Positions 24,801 through 34,745 of a stretch of DNA of 64,000 bases are shown here, piece by piece; position 1 is the first letter of the stretch; each line of letters starts with the position of its first letter. The DNA comes from Shinisaurus crocodilurus (taxonomy: Eukaryota > Chordata > Lepidosauria > Squamata > Shinisauridae), in contig CM037881.1 in the NCBI GenBank assembly GCA_021292165.1, forward strand, positions 2,232,001-2,296,000. The letters are read 5' to 3'. Under the pieces are notes generated by a model, which did not search any database, was not told the DNA's origin, and saw only the letters and a program-made list of their open reading frames with translations. The position numbers were made by a program, and so were the translations under genes.

Positions 24801-27800
24801 TAAGTATACCTTAGGCTGCAATCCTTTACACACTTACCTGGAAGTAAACCTCATTGAATTGTCTACTGCTATTGCACTGCTAAAGAACTTGGAACAAAAC
24901 AAGAGGTTGAGCTTATCCGTGGCCTATTAATAGCTATAAGAATTTTAATTGTGCAATGTTGGAAGGAAAAAAGAGGTACCACCTTTTAAATGATGATTGA
25001 ATATAAACTGGTAATTTATTGGCTCTCTGAAATTTAACTTATTCCCTGTGTTTTTTTGAGGATGATGGGAAGTCTTCTACCCCCATTAGTTATATGGATG
25101 CACTGGAAAGAGTTGATTATTTTCTACTATATTGGGAGAGGAATTATAGAGGCAACTCCCGGCATTGGACTGACCTGATGACTTATTGAAGTAGAATTCT
25201 GTGGAATCTTGGTTGGTCCTAATAAAGGTATGCCCAACTGTGTATTTTTAATTTTTTTCTCATTGAACAACATGGCTAACTTTGTTTTTGTTTTTAAATT
25301 GAAGTATCAGACACGCATGTGGCTTATGCTGGCTCAGCTTGTCTGAGCGTGGAAAGCTAAGCAGGGTCAAGCCTGGTTGTTACTTGGATGGGAGACCCCT
25401 CCTCTAGTTTCCTGCATTGAGCAGGGGGTTGGACTCGATAGCCTTGTAGGCTCCTTCCAACTCTATGATCTATGAAATCTATGTATCTCTTTCAGAGCTT
25501 ATGTTGTAAATTATACACATTCATTTAAAGAAATATTATCTCTGTTACATATTTTTACGTTGCCTTTTTCATGGTTTCTAATATTTTATGTCCTTTCATA
25601 GAGAGAATATACTGGCATTAATTTGGTATGCAATTTTGTATATGTATTTTAATAAACTATTACAAAAAAAGCATTGCTTGATATGACACCAAGTGACAGC
25701 TCTGTCTGTGGTGTTAGATCCGTGACAACTCACAGTCCATACAAGGAACCATTTTGCCAAACATTCTACCACACATTGGCAGCTGATGGACGATAACATT
25801 ATCCTCAGCATTCAGTAGCAGAGAGCGAATCTCTCACCCAAGCTAACTCACCCTGGAATAGTTTGCTTGTCAGTACCGACTTCTCATTCACACATGCAAG
25901 ACAGTGCTGATGAGCAATGCACAAGGGAGCCAGCCCTAGAAAATGGAGTGTACACACAGCCTCTGTCTTTCTAGCTAAAAACCAGAGAGTTGAATACTAG
26001 CTTAACACACACACACACACACATACACACACCCGACACACACACTTTCTCAGTTGTTTAATTAGAATACTGGGTTAGAATCCAAGATAGAATGGACTTT
26101 CTTGACTATGACCTGCACGTTTCCCTGGTCTATGTGATCGGAAACAGAAGGAGAAGAGAACAGTAGGCAAGAAGGAGAAGAGAATTTGAAAGGAGTCTGC
26201 AAGATAAGGTACGCAGCAAAATATAACTTGTCATAATCTACAAGTTAGGATTCATTTTTTCCCAAGTTTAAGGTATTGATTACTATATTTGATAGAAAAT
26301 TTCATAAATTCCTCTCCACATACTAAGCAGTAACCATACAATAATAATAAATTTAATGTCGAATCCTTTGCTGCCCTCTTATGACTCAGAAAATCATCTG
26401 AGTGAGGTCATCTTATTGTCCCTCATGGTAGGGCTTGCCCCTGCATGCAGAAACTGACCACGGGCTCTTCATTACTGACAATCTAAGCAAGTTTCTGGCT
26501 CTTGTGGTTATAGCAGGAAACACGCCTGCATTTTTTGCTGGAGGGGATCTTGATGGAGCTTACAAGCAGTGAGGGCACGGATCTTTCACGCAGCAGCCAA
26601 CACAGATCTCAAATCCAGCCCCTGCGCCGCCCCCCCCCCCCCCCCCCACTTTACAAGCCGTCCCCTTTCCTCTACAACATTTTTTGAGTCTCAACCCTAC
26701 TTTTTCCAGGCCATGGCAAGAGAACTGCAAAACATTTTCCAAATTCTGTATCCCAACACAAATTAAAGTAAGTTAACAAATCAGACGATAGCATGCAAAT
26801 TAAACAAATCTTGGCCTGTAATATATCACAAGAGCAGAAATTATTTTTCTTTTTTTAATGCGGCATTCCAAACCCCTTGAGTGTGGAAGCCCACCTCGGT
26901 CGTATAACCAACATATGCAACAAAGGGCAAATGTAAGGTAAATGCATCCTGAATTATTGTCTGCTCCATGCAAAGAAACCGTGAAGCCAGCTGGAACAAA
27001 CTGGTGTTTTCACAAAACACCTGTTGTCTCCTGTAATGTTATTTAGTAAGCACCCCCTTTAAACCCTCTTTAGAAAGAGAAATGTCTCTGCTATTTGCTA
27101 ACAGTTTCATCTATTCTGGCAGGTAACCTTTACCTGAAAATAAGGGTAAAGACCAGTGTAGAGCCTCACAGTACACTAACCTCCCTAAACTTTGAGGGTC
27201 AAAGTACACATTTCACTGCAGCCATGTGTAACATTAGCTCAACAGCTGCTTCTCCACTGCAAAGCATCCTCAGGAAGAGAATCTGCAACAGAGAAGCAGT
27301 GGGGAGGGCCCCTAATAAACTGAGACTCAATCCAGAGAAGACGGAGGTACTGTTAGTGGGTGGTTTGTCTGCCCGGCTAAGTGATATTCAACCAGTTCTG
27401 GATGGGGTTGCACTCTCCCTGAAGGATCAGGTTCGTAGTTTGGGGGTGCTCCTGGATCCACAACTGTCACTCGAGGCACAGGTGAACTCGGTGGCATGGA
27501 GCACCTTTTATCAGCTTAGGCTGATTTACCAACTACCTCCTTATCTGGACAGAGATAGCCTAGCTACAGTTATCCATGCTCTGGTAACCTCTCGTTTGGA
27601 TTACTGCAATGCGTTACACGTGGCGCTGCCTTTGAAAATGGTACGGAAACTTCAGCTGGTCCAAAACAGGGCAGCGAGATTGTTAACGGGGACTGGCCGA
27701 CGTGAACATCTTATGCCAGTGCTTTCTCATCTGCACTGGCTGCCAGTCTGTTTCCGGGCCCGATTCAAAGTGCTGGTACTAATATTCAAAGCCCGAAACG

Positions 27801-28019
27801 GCTTGGGGCCAGGGTATCTGAAGGATCATCTCCTCCCATATGTACCTGCCCGGACACTAAGAGACCATTTGGAGTGCTGGGTTTCCTTTGTATACCACTA
27901 TGCAAAAATAATTAGGAAATACCTTGAAAAACATAATTTTCCCTTTATTGCTTGTTTGTGTTATACATTTTTGAATACATTTGTCATCAACTTGGCAAGG
28001 CTTTTAATCATTGCCCATT

Positions 28020-28052
<33 letters not shown>

Positions 28053-30015
28053 TTTATCATATTTATACCCCGCCTTTTTTCCTGAAAGGAACCCAAGGCG
28101 GCTTACATAATCCTCCTCCTCCTCCTCCTCCATTTTACCCTCACAACAACCCTGTGAGGTAGGTTAGGCTGAGAGTCAGTGACTGGCCCAAAGTCACCCA
28201 GTGAATTTCATGGCCAAGCGGGGACTAGAACCCGGATCTCCCGAGTCCCAGTCCAACACTCTAACCACTACACTACGCCACATTGTAATCAGCTGCAGCC
28301 CTTATTTCTGTGACCAGGAGCTATGGTCAAGTTACATGTTAGAATTTGCTGCCTATTGTGTATCTCTTTTGTGAGTGGCTTATGCTGGTTCTGCTTGTCT
28401 TGAGCGTGGAAAGCTAAGCAGGGTCAGGCCTGGTTATTACTTGGATGCGAGACCCCTCTAGTTTCCTGCATTGAGCAGGGGGTTGGACTCGATAGCCTTG
28501 TAGGCTCCTTCCAACTCTATGATCTATGAAATCTATGAAATCTGCATCTGCGGTCCTTCTCCGAGAGCCCCTGGCAAAGGAAGTGAGACAGGTGGCTACC
28601 AGGAAGAGGGCTTTTTCTGCTGTGGCACCCCGGTTTTATTTATTTATTTATTTATTTATTTATTATATTTATTAATCGCCCATCTGGCCGGTCACCCGGT
28701 TGTGGAATGAGCTCCCCAAAGAGGCTCGCCTGGCGCCTAAATTGTACTCTTTCCGGCTCCAGGTGAAGTCCTTTCTATTCTCCTAGGCATTTTGATCATT
28801 TTAATCATCTTAATCATTTTAATCTTGTAGTTGTTTTTAACTCTGTTATTGTAACTGCTGCTGCTAGCTCTGCTGTTTGTTTTTAATCTGTGGTTTTAAA
28901 TTTTATATTTATTTTATATTGTATTTTATGGTTTTAACTGTTGTAAACCGCCCAGAGAGCTTCGGCTATTGGGCGGTATAAAAATGTATTAAATAAATAA
29001 ATAAATAAAATAAAGCCTTCTCCCACCCACTGCTTTCCCCTTCATGGGGTTCCATACCCATGTTTTCAAGGCAAGACAGAAAGCCTAAATTTCTGTCGTA
29101 CCTTGACAGAAGGGTAGTATCCCTGTGTCTGGGCTGTACACTTCAAGTGGGGACTCACATGATTGAATGCTTCTCCACCCCCACCCCACAAAAGGCCCTC
29201 CATATAAAAAACTGGATGACAGAGAAAAGGGTTCTTGCCTAACTTCTCTGACATGCTAGTTTTTTGTGGAAAAGGTGTATTGTTGTTTTTCCATGGAGTA
29301 CTCCATCTTGCAAGCCCCCAGCTGCAAGGTGAAGTGATCCAACGGAGGCACAGGTTTTACCAACTCAGTAAGAACTAGGCCAGAATGGACAGAATTTCTC
29401 TTTCCCAGGGTAACACTAAAAAGGAAGCAGAGTATGCAGTTTTCATGCCTGTCTATTCTTCAAAAGTACTGAGATCAGCTTTCCAATGTCAAGAGAATTA
29501 TTGTCAGGAGGAGGTGAGACCTACCTGCCAGACAGCAAGAACGATAGACGATCAATTGATGTCTTGTCCTCCACAGCATAGGTCTGGTCTTTGGCCAGTG
29601 GTAAGACCTGTTCCTCACAGCACTTGACAATTTCTTTGTAGATCTGGAGTGGCACTTGCAGAGGCTGACAAACTTGCTTGTAGAGCAGGTCAAATTCTTC
29701 AGAAAAGGTGTCTTTACGGAGCTGGTAAACCAAGTGAGCTAACTGGAGCAAACAGATCAGAACTAAAAATATGTTCCAAATGAAGATGTCTAGTCCACAT
29801 GCATCCAGCCAGCCCCAGAGGGCAGAGCACAGGAAACCAACGGCCAAGAAGCCGAAGATGTAGATAGCGCCAAAGGTTCCACTTCCTCCCATATAGCCCA
29901 GGAGGAGGAAGAAACTAGCAAGGTGATAGGTTGCTCCCTCCATATGGTGCTTCCAAACCTCACACAAAATAGGATGGAAAATGAACCGGTCCAAAAGGGT
30001 GCTGTTTGCACTCAT
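18332..30015 (-). CDS. POPDC2: POPDC2, Popeye domain-containing protein 2 (three coding exons)
   Basis: Seen: joining 30015-29525, 23671-23563 and 18817-18332 gives one 361-residue frame with GT/AG borders at every junction. The N terminus has a sequon at Asn4 (N-S-T), followed by three hydrophobic segments at about residues 28-46, 48-70 and 74-97. The Popeye domain follows, with the DSPEW motif at 184-188 and FQVTL at 199-203, the conserved parts of the cAMP-binding cassette. The tail is acidic and ends in EGEYMK. Known: POPDC proteins are plasma-membrane cAMP effectors of heart and skeletal muscle that bind the TREK-1 channel and affect pacemaking. Length is close to the 364 residues I recall for human. 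The start at 30015 (MSANS) matches the family; an in-frame ATG at 30030 would add five residues. The 5' UTR and promoter were not located. Introns are 5.85 and 4.74 kb and full of repeats. Confidence 0.96.
19057..19170. mobile_element. Foldback hAT-type MITE, diverged, in POPDC2 intron 2
   Basis: Arms CCAGCCTTCCCCAACCTGG and its diverged complement (CCAGTTTGGAGAGGCTGG) enclose GATGTGTTGGACTGCAATG and its complement. Related in style to the 14913 element. The target duplication was not clear. Confidence 0.65.
19420..19672 (-). mobile_element. MIR-like tRNA SINE with L2-type tail, copy a
   Basis: On minus: tRNA-like head with B-box GGGTTCTAGTCC, a core like mammalian MIR (CAGTCACTGCCTCTCAGCC, ACAACCCTGTGAGG complement), and the tail GGCGGGGTATAAATATAATA with (AATA)n. 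It lies in POPDC2 intron 2. Confidence 0.88.
19673..22803. other. POPDC2 intron 2, mostly unrecognised
   Basis: AT-rich DNA with short open frames that match nothing recognisable. No exon or clear repeat is supported apart from a (TATT)n run near 22106 and a poly-T/A stretch near 22200. Confidence 0.5.
22806..23057. mobile_element. Tc1/mariner-type MITE
   Basis: Ends CAGGCAGTCCCCAGGTTACG and the approximate complement TAACTCGGGGACTGCCTG lie between TA dinucleotides (22804-22805 and 23058-23059). The interior is itself partly inverted (TTAAGTCGAATTT, GTAAGTCAGACG). No coding capacity. Confidence 0.8.
23563..23671 (-). CDS. POPDC2: POPDC2 coding exon 2
   Basis: A 109-base exon with acceptor CTGTAG and donor CAG|GTAAAT. 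It completes Arg164 and codes for residues to Gln200, including the cAMP-contact DSPEW motif with Asp184. The exon ends inside the FQVT motif, which is completed only by exon 3. That split phase-0 junction supports the splice model. Confidence 0.95.
23897..24540 (+). pseudogene. Zinc-finger LINE 3' fragment in POPDC2 intron 1 side
   Basis: Plus-strand open frame of about 180 codons: TIYKRHFHLLERFHQ, WTGHVVRMPDCRLPKQL, ENWEALAHESSKWRL, ending CPHCGKLCGSRIGLHSHL and TAG. The tail CACGAGTGATCGCCTGATGA follows. It is a 5'-truncated copy of the element at 8174-9517. It lies in POPDC2 intron 1. Confidence 0.88.
24541..25314. other. POPDC2 intron 1, nothing recognised
   Basis: AT-rich non-coding sequence without a recognised repeat or exon. 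Confidence 0.5.
25315..25483 (+). mobile_element. 5S rRNA-derived SINE with CR1 tail, copy 2
   Basis: Same structure as the 17582 copy: GGAAAGCTAAGCAGGGTCAA, TACTTGGATGGGAGAC, then the CR1 tail ending CTATGAAATCTATG. It is plus strand, in POPDC2 intron 1. Confidence 0.9.
25484..27305. other. POPDC2 intron 1, low-complexity tracts only
   Basis: Contains an (AC)n microsatellite near 26004-26042 and a long poly-C run at about 26630-26648. No gene or other repeat recognised. Confidence 0.5.
28019..28050. repeat. (TAG)n microsatellite
   Basis: About ten consecutive TAG units directly before the tail of a minus-strand MIR-like SINE. Confidence 0.95.
28051..28287 (-). mobile_element. MIR-like tRNA SINE with L2-type tail, copy b
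   Basis: Same family as 19420-19672: tail TATTTATACCCCGCCTTTTT, core GTGAGGTAGGTTAGGCTGAG, head CCACTACACTACGCCACATT. Inserted into the L2 copy. Confidence 0.88.
28374..28542 (+). mobile_element. 5S rRNA-derived SINE with CR1 tail, copy 3
   Basis: AGTGGCTTATGCTGG start, AAGCTAAGCAGGGTCAGGCC, TACTTGGATGCGAGAC (one change in the 5S C-box), then the CR1 tail with CTATGAAAT repeats. It lies inside an L2 copy, as copy 1 does. Confidence 0.88.
29525..30015 (-). CDS. POPDC2: POPDC2 coding exon 1
   Basis: Codes for residues 1-163 and two bases of codon 164. It contains the extracellular N terminus, the three membrane segments (GYMGGSG lies between the first two) and the first half of the Popeye domain, ending LLSG. 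Donor is AG|GTAGGT on the minus strand; the frame closes at a TAG inside that donor, so splicing is required. Confidence 0.96.
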
Positions 30016-32739
30016 TTCCCCGATCTCCATACCCGTTTGCCTTGAAAATGGTATTGGAACAAATTGCTGGAACTGGCGCTGGACAGCAGCTTCACCTCTA
30101 CTGAAATTTTAGAGGAACATGTTTTGAAATTATTAATGTGTTTGCACTCAGCACCCCCAGCAATCCCTTCCAACAAAGTGTAATACCAGTTGTTCCTGCT
30201 GAGGCCTGTGAGTGACCCTATCAATGAGCTGCACCGACTTGTAGAAGCATCAGAAATTCAGTCCTGAACAGGAAGATGACTTTTAGTTTGAGAACTCCTT
30301 GGAAAAACAAGAGCTGCAAATAGTGTGGCTTGCTCCCACCCCAGCCGAGAGAGAAGTGAAAATAGACACAGTGAAAGAGCAGCAGGCAGGGCAAAGGGGG
30401 CGGGCGGGGGGAGAGAGAAGCAGCAGCGGGTACTTGCGTTTAATTTGGAATGTATAGCACTGGGCCATGGAAAGAAGAGAGACCCCAAATAGATAACCAT
30501 GTTTGGAATTGAAATCCAAGAAGCAAAGGCTGTGAGGGGAAGAGAGGGCAGCCAGGCATTCGCCACTTAACATAACTCGGAGAACCAGATTACACACAGT
30601 ATTGTTTGTGTATATGACATGTACTCTGGATTTACAATCTGTTCCCAAAGATTGTTTAGCAACAAATGGTATCTCTCATATCACAAGGCAGAAAGAGAGA
30701 CTGCCTCCATCATGAAATGTAACCAAAAGAAAGAAGATAAGGTTCCAAGGAGGATTTTTTTTTAGCAATAGAGTATTCCAAAGAAAATGCTGACAGCTGG
30801 GATATTTAAAATTAGACAGAAGCTCTGGATCAGTCTGGTCATACAAGTGGTAATATTTGCTGCTCCAAACTATAAAGGATGCAGATACAAGATTGGAGAG
30901 GGGAATAAAGAAATTTTATTGGGACTGCACAGCTCTTACGATATATCCTGTTTCTGTTCTTTGTTTGGTGCCGCCCAGAATTACCTTCCTCACCCCACCC
31001 CATGCAACCATTTGTGGAACACTTTGATTCCTACTTCCAGTTACTACCAGTACACAACAGAGAGAAAAAAGTAGGAATTTTAACTTTTAAAATTCTGTTA
31101 GAGATCTTTAAAGCGACCATTGTGGCAGGTTTGAAGATGACCTGGAAATAGAAAGGGAGTATGGGACGGTCTGGGAGGAGGATAGGGCTTCTCTTCATCT
31201 TTGCCCGTCTTCCTTAGCAGTGGTCACACCTGTGCCCCTTTGAGGGTTGAGCTGCTGTCAAACAAATGAAGGGAAAGCCAAGCCTGGAGCCAATGTCCAC
31301 CATGGTGGGGTCTTAGGCGGTGCAAAGGGAGCCTGGCTGGAGCAACCCACACCTTGGCTTGGTTCGGGATTTGATTTGCCTTCATCTGCAGTAGATTTTG
31401 CTCTCCCATCTTCACTGACCATTGGGCAATGCTCTGAATGACCTGGCTTGCTTGTAACGACAAGACACGGCGGGTTAATTTACCTGCAGTGCTTGCCACC
31501 CTGCGGTGGCTGCCATTTTTAAAATGGAAGCCATGGTGGTGGCCTGTTGCATCCTGCCAAGCCAGCCAGGGTGGGCTGTTGGCATGGCTTGCGCTTTTAA
31601 AATGTCAGCCGGTGTGCAACAAGAAGCCTCATGGATAAATTAACCCACAGTGGCTTGCCATGACATGTGAACAGGCTGACTCCTTAGTGTTATCAAATTC
31701 TGAGGGCTAATTTAAGAGTTGCACACCAGGAGTAGCCATTCTCACTAGCGTTACCATGGTGGGAGAAACTGCACCTGTCAGAATTCTCTTGCATGCATAT
31801 CTTGAAGGCACAGGAGCCCCCTCAGGTTTGGACCTGGCAAGCCTAATAATTCCCTTGGCTCCTTTTTCCCTGGCAGGGCTCCTGTTATGTGCCTTTAAAA
31901 GCTGCATCATATACAGCAATTTAACTGCAACAGGTTTTCTCTGCATAGGGATACAACAGTAGGGTACCGGTTATATTTTTGCCAGTTATGAATCAGAAAA
32001 AGTACTGGGCAGAAACCCTAGCCTTGTATCAAGTTTGCCCGTAGTCCCTCCTTTCAACTTCATACCTTTACTAGTGTTTCCTCGGGTCCTGGATGTCCTT
32101 CCTCCTGTTTTACACGTGGCTCTTCTTCCCCCCTCTCCTTTGATCAAATGAAGGCGGAAGGGGGCTATTCTCACACTTGTAGAATCGGACTGAGGCCATG
32201 TTTGCATGATCACTCATAAGCCTTATTTTCTTTCACACTTCCCAGAGTGCTGGGACAAGCAGCCTCTTCCATAAAACTATAAAGAATCAAGGTTCAGTTC
32301 TACTTTGGGATATGAATCCTTTTTTTTAAATCAGGTGTACATTGCGGGTGAAAGAGAGCAAGGGCAGGCAGTAGCTGCGTTTCCCATCTGGACATGTCCT
32401 CATGGCTCTTACACACACACAAACGCACACCCCCCCCCCCCGCTGCTGCTGCTGCTGGTGAAAGAAACTGCTTGTGCGTATCACTGCTTGTGTACATCTG
32501 GAGCAGACAGAAGACCTAGATCCACGAAGGTCTATACACATAAGGAGAGGGACAGAAATGCTCTTCCACTTCTGCTCTAGAATAAAAATGCCAGTCATGC
32601 TGCCAGCAGGAACACGAATAGTGCTATATTCACATTCTAGCAGAAGGAAAGGCTTCTTTGTGCTGGGAAGTAGAGCTCAAGAATCATGAATGGAGGGGGG
32701 GGGGGAAGCATATGTTCAATATTTTATTTTTATTTACAA
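30016..32739. other. Upstream of POPDC2; no gene recognised
   Basis: Should contain the POPDC2 promoter and 5' UTR, but no island or clear start site stands out. Short low-complexity tracts occur near 32410-32460 (AC, poly-C, GCT repeats). No other gene is supported. Confidence 0.45.
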
Positions 32740-32884
32740 CTAGCTGTTGCCCGCGGCTTCGCTCGCGTGATGAAGAGTGACCGTACCAAGTTTGCACGGG
32801 TCGTCATTTTCCTATAGGCACTATTTGTTTGAAATTCCTTAAGGTAGCTGCCCGCTGTTTTGAATCGCTCCATAGGAAAGGTCC

Positions 32885-33052
32885 CCCGGGGCGACATAAT
32901 GGAATCCCAGCTCCCCCGGCACTTCCCCCTCCCCCGGGACTGCACAATGAAATCCCAGCTCCCCCAGGACTACACAGTGAAATCCCTGTTCCCTTTCCCC
33001 TGGGACTGCACAATGAAATCCCAGCTCCCCCCCACCCCGGGACTACAAAACA
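32885..33052. repeat. Tandem block of GAAATCCCAGCTCCCC units
   Basis: Three to four diverged units of about 55-60 bp with the words GGGACTGCACAATG and AAATCCCAGCTCCCC. The hAT at 33061 has inserted into the next unit, which resumes at 33981. Confidence 0.8.
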
Positions 33053-33060
33053 ATGAAATC

Positions 33061-33972
33061 CAGGGATGTTGAAGAGTCCTTGGTCTCGAGTCACGAGTCG
33101 AGTCATGAGTCTTTGGACCCAAGTCTCGAGTCCGAGTCCGAGTCCTTGGTCCAAAATGGTGACTCCCGAGTCCCAAGTCCCGAGTCACTCCCAAAGCTGA
33201 CTCCACGAGTCCCTATTAAAATCAATGGGGGTTTTCCCCAACAAAATAAGGCTACTTCAGATGTGTGGCTTAAATAAATTCTAGGCACAAGTGTGCCTTT
33301 TTATTTCAAAACTCTGCAACTGATTTTGGCAAGAACAGACCAGGCAGAAAAACCCAAAATAACCAGGCAGGCAGAGGAGGCAGGGAACCCCAGACAGGCA
33401 GGCAGAGGCAGCCAAACCCAAAATGTCTGAAAGGTTGCATTTTAGAAAAATGATTTTAAAAAATAAACTTGCTGTACTTCCTAAAACTTATCCATGTTGC
33501 ATTTGAGGAACATGATTTTTTCTAAATGTTTGGCCCCCATTCTGGAACGGTGAGATCTCATCACAATTCCACCTTCACTGAACATCCGCTCCACTGGTGA
33601 TGAACTTGCCGGAACCAGAAACACACTCAGAGCAGCCACACAGAGTAATCTCAGGTCCTTCTTCTGCCTCTCCCAAGTACGCAACACATCAATCAAAATA
33701 AATCTTGACACACTGTTGGGGCCGCACTCCTGGTAGCCGTCCATAGTGGCCGAGCAGCGGCGCACCTCGCTTCCATGCGCTCTTCACCGGCAATCACGCT
33801 CCTCTCCACTCCTTCTGGCACAGCCCAGGGATGTTGAAGAGTCCTTGGTCTCGAGTCCCGAGTCGAGTCTCGAGTCCCATTAAAAATATTGGGACTCGAG
33901 TCCGAGTCGAGTCAGAGGGGGGACTCAGTCCGACTCACGAGTCGAGTCCTCGAGTCCGAGTCCCCATCCCTG
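33061..33972 (-). mobile_element. hAT element of the GACTCG-rich family with transposase remnant
   Basis: Starts CAGGGATGTTGAAGAG and ends GTCCCCATCCCTG, flanked by a perfect 8-bp duplication ATGAAATC (33053-33060 and 33973-33980). Removing the element and one duplicate restores the tandem unit of the host repeat. The interior carries a transposase C-terminal remnant. It is opposite in orientation to the copy at 13972. Confidence 0.94.
33485..33765 (-). pseudogene. hAT transposase C-terminal (dimerisation) domain remnant
   Basis: A 94-codon minus-strand frame contains LLCVAALSVFLVPASSSPVE and RMFSEGGIVM, then RSHRSRMGAKHLEKIMFLK, the typical hATC dimerisation domain (the S/T-x2-ER-x-FS signature). 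The rest of the transposase, including its catalytic region, is missing, so the element cannot mobilise itself. Confidence 0.9.
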
Positions 33973-34745
33973 ATGAAATCCCAGCTCCCCCCGCCCGCCC
34001 CGTAGGCCCTGGCTGCAGTTCTTATGAACATTGTTTTGCCGCAGGAGAGATTTGCATATCCGCTCCTGATTGGGCCCCTGTGGCAGTTCATACGAACATT
34101 CTATATGTCGGAGCGATTTGCATAACCGCTCCTGAATGGCCCGTGTGAACATTCCAAGTGACGCCATTGGCTCTCATCTATTTTGGGCCGTACAGGCACA
34201 GCTAGGGTTTTTCAGAGATTTGAACCCACCAGTCTTTGTCCTTGGGTGATGGAGAGTATGCGTGCCAAGTTTGGGGCGGATCCGTCAAAAACGTGATGGA
34301 GCCTATGCGACGACGCCCCACACACAGCATTCAGTCAGGCAGTCATTTAAAAAGTTTCCCTCCCTTTTCACCCTCTCAGAGAACATTTTAAATGGCCCAG
34401 GGGAGATTTCCATACCCACCCCTATTGGCCCGTGCAGGAATTCATACAAACATTCTAAGTGTCATATGGGCTATTTGCATAACTGCTCCTATTGGCTCCT
34501 GCAGCAATTATGAGGTGAGGCTGACTTGCATAACTGCTCCCCTGTTGTTTTGCCCATAGGAGATGAGTGGGGCGATTTTGCCCCTTTTTTTCACCCCCTT
34601 AGGGACGGAATTTCCAAAAATCCTTCCTTAGTGGGTGTCTACATCATAAAAGCAACGTTCCTTCAAAATTTCACGTTTCTAGATTAAACAGTCTGAGCTG
34701 GGCGTTGATGAGTCAGTCAGTCAGGACTTCTTTTATATATAGAGA

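Larger units (their letters stand above)
27307..28996 (+). pseudogene. L2-like LINE ORF2 3' half and tail, multiply interrupted
   Basis: An open frame reads NKLRLNPEKTEVLLVGG, VRSLGVLLDPQLSLEAQV, LVTSRLDYCNALHVALP, LQLVQNRAARLLTGTGRR, HLHWLPVCFRARFKVLVLIF, to YVPARTLR at about 27867. Foreign DNA then runs to 28543, after which the frame resumes (LREPLAKEV...). A 65-bp tail fragment interrupts it at about 28634-28699. It ends with the L2 hairpin CCGCCCAGAGAGC ... GGGCGGTATAAA and (AATA)n. Confidence 0.88.
32741..34745 (+). repeat. Large interspersed repeat beginning CTAGCTGTTGCCCGCGGC, hAT-interrupted
   Basis: The start contains CCCGCGGCTTCGCTCGCGTG, a GC-rich word with a CGCG...CGCG inverted core. 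The end reads TCAGTCAGTCAGGACTTCTT then TATATATAGAGATG. Several paragraphs of about 90-110 bp resemble one another (CGCTCCTGATTGGCCC-like words at about 34060, 34120, 34400, 34490). A roughly 55-bp tandem block (GAAATCCCAGCTCCCC) fills 32885-33052. The class was not identified. Confidence 0.6.

Noticed and set aside
27095..28162. 355-codon open frame in POPDC2 intron 1
   Set aside because: It is an L2-like ORF2 segment continued by chance through an insertion, (TAG)n and a SINE. Not a host gene.
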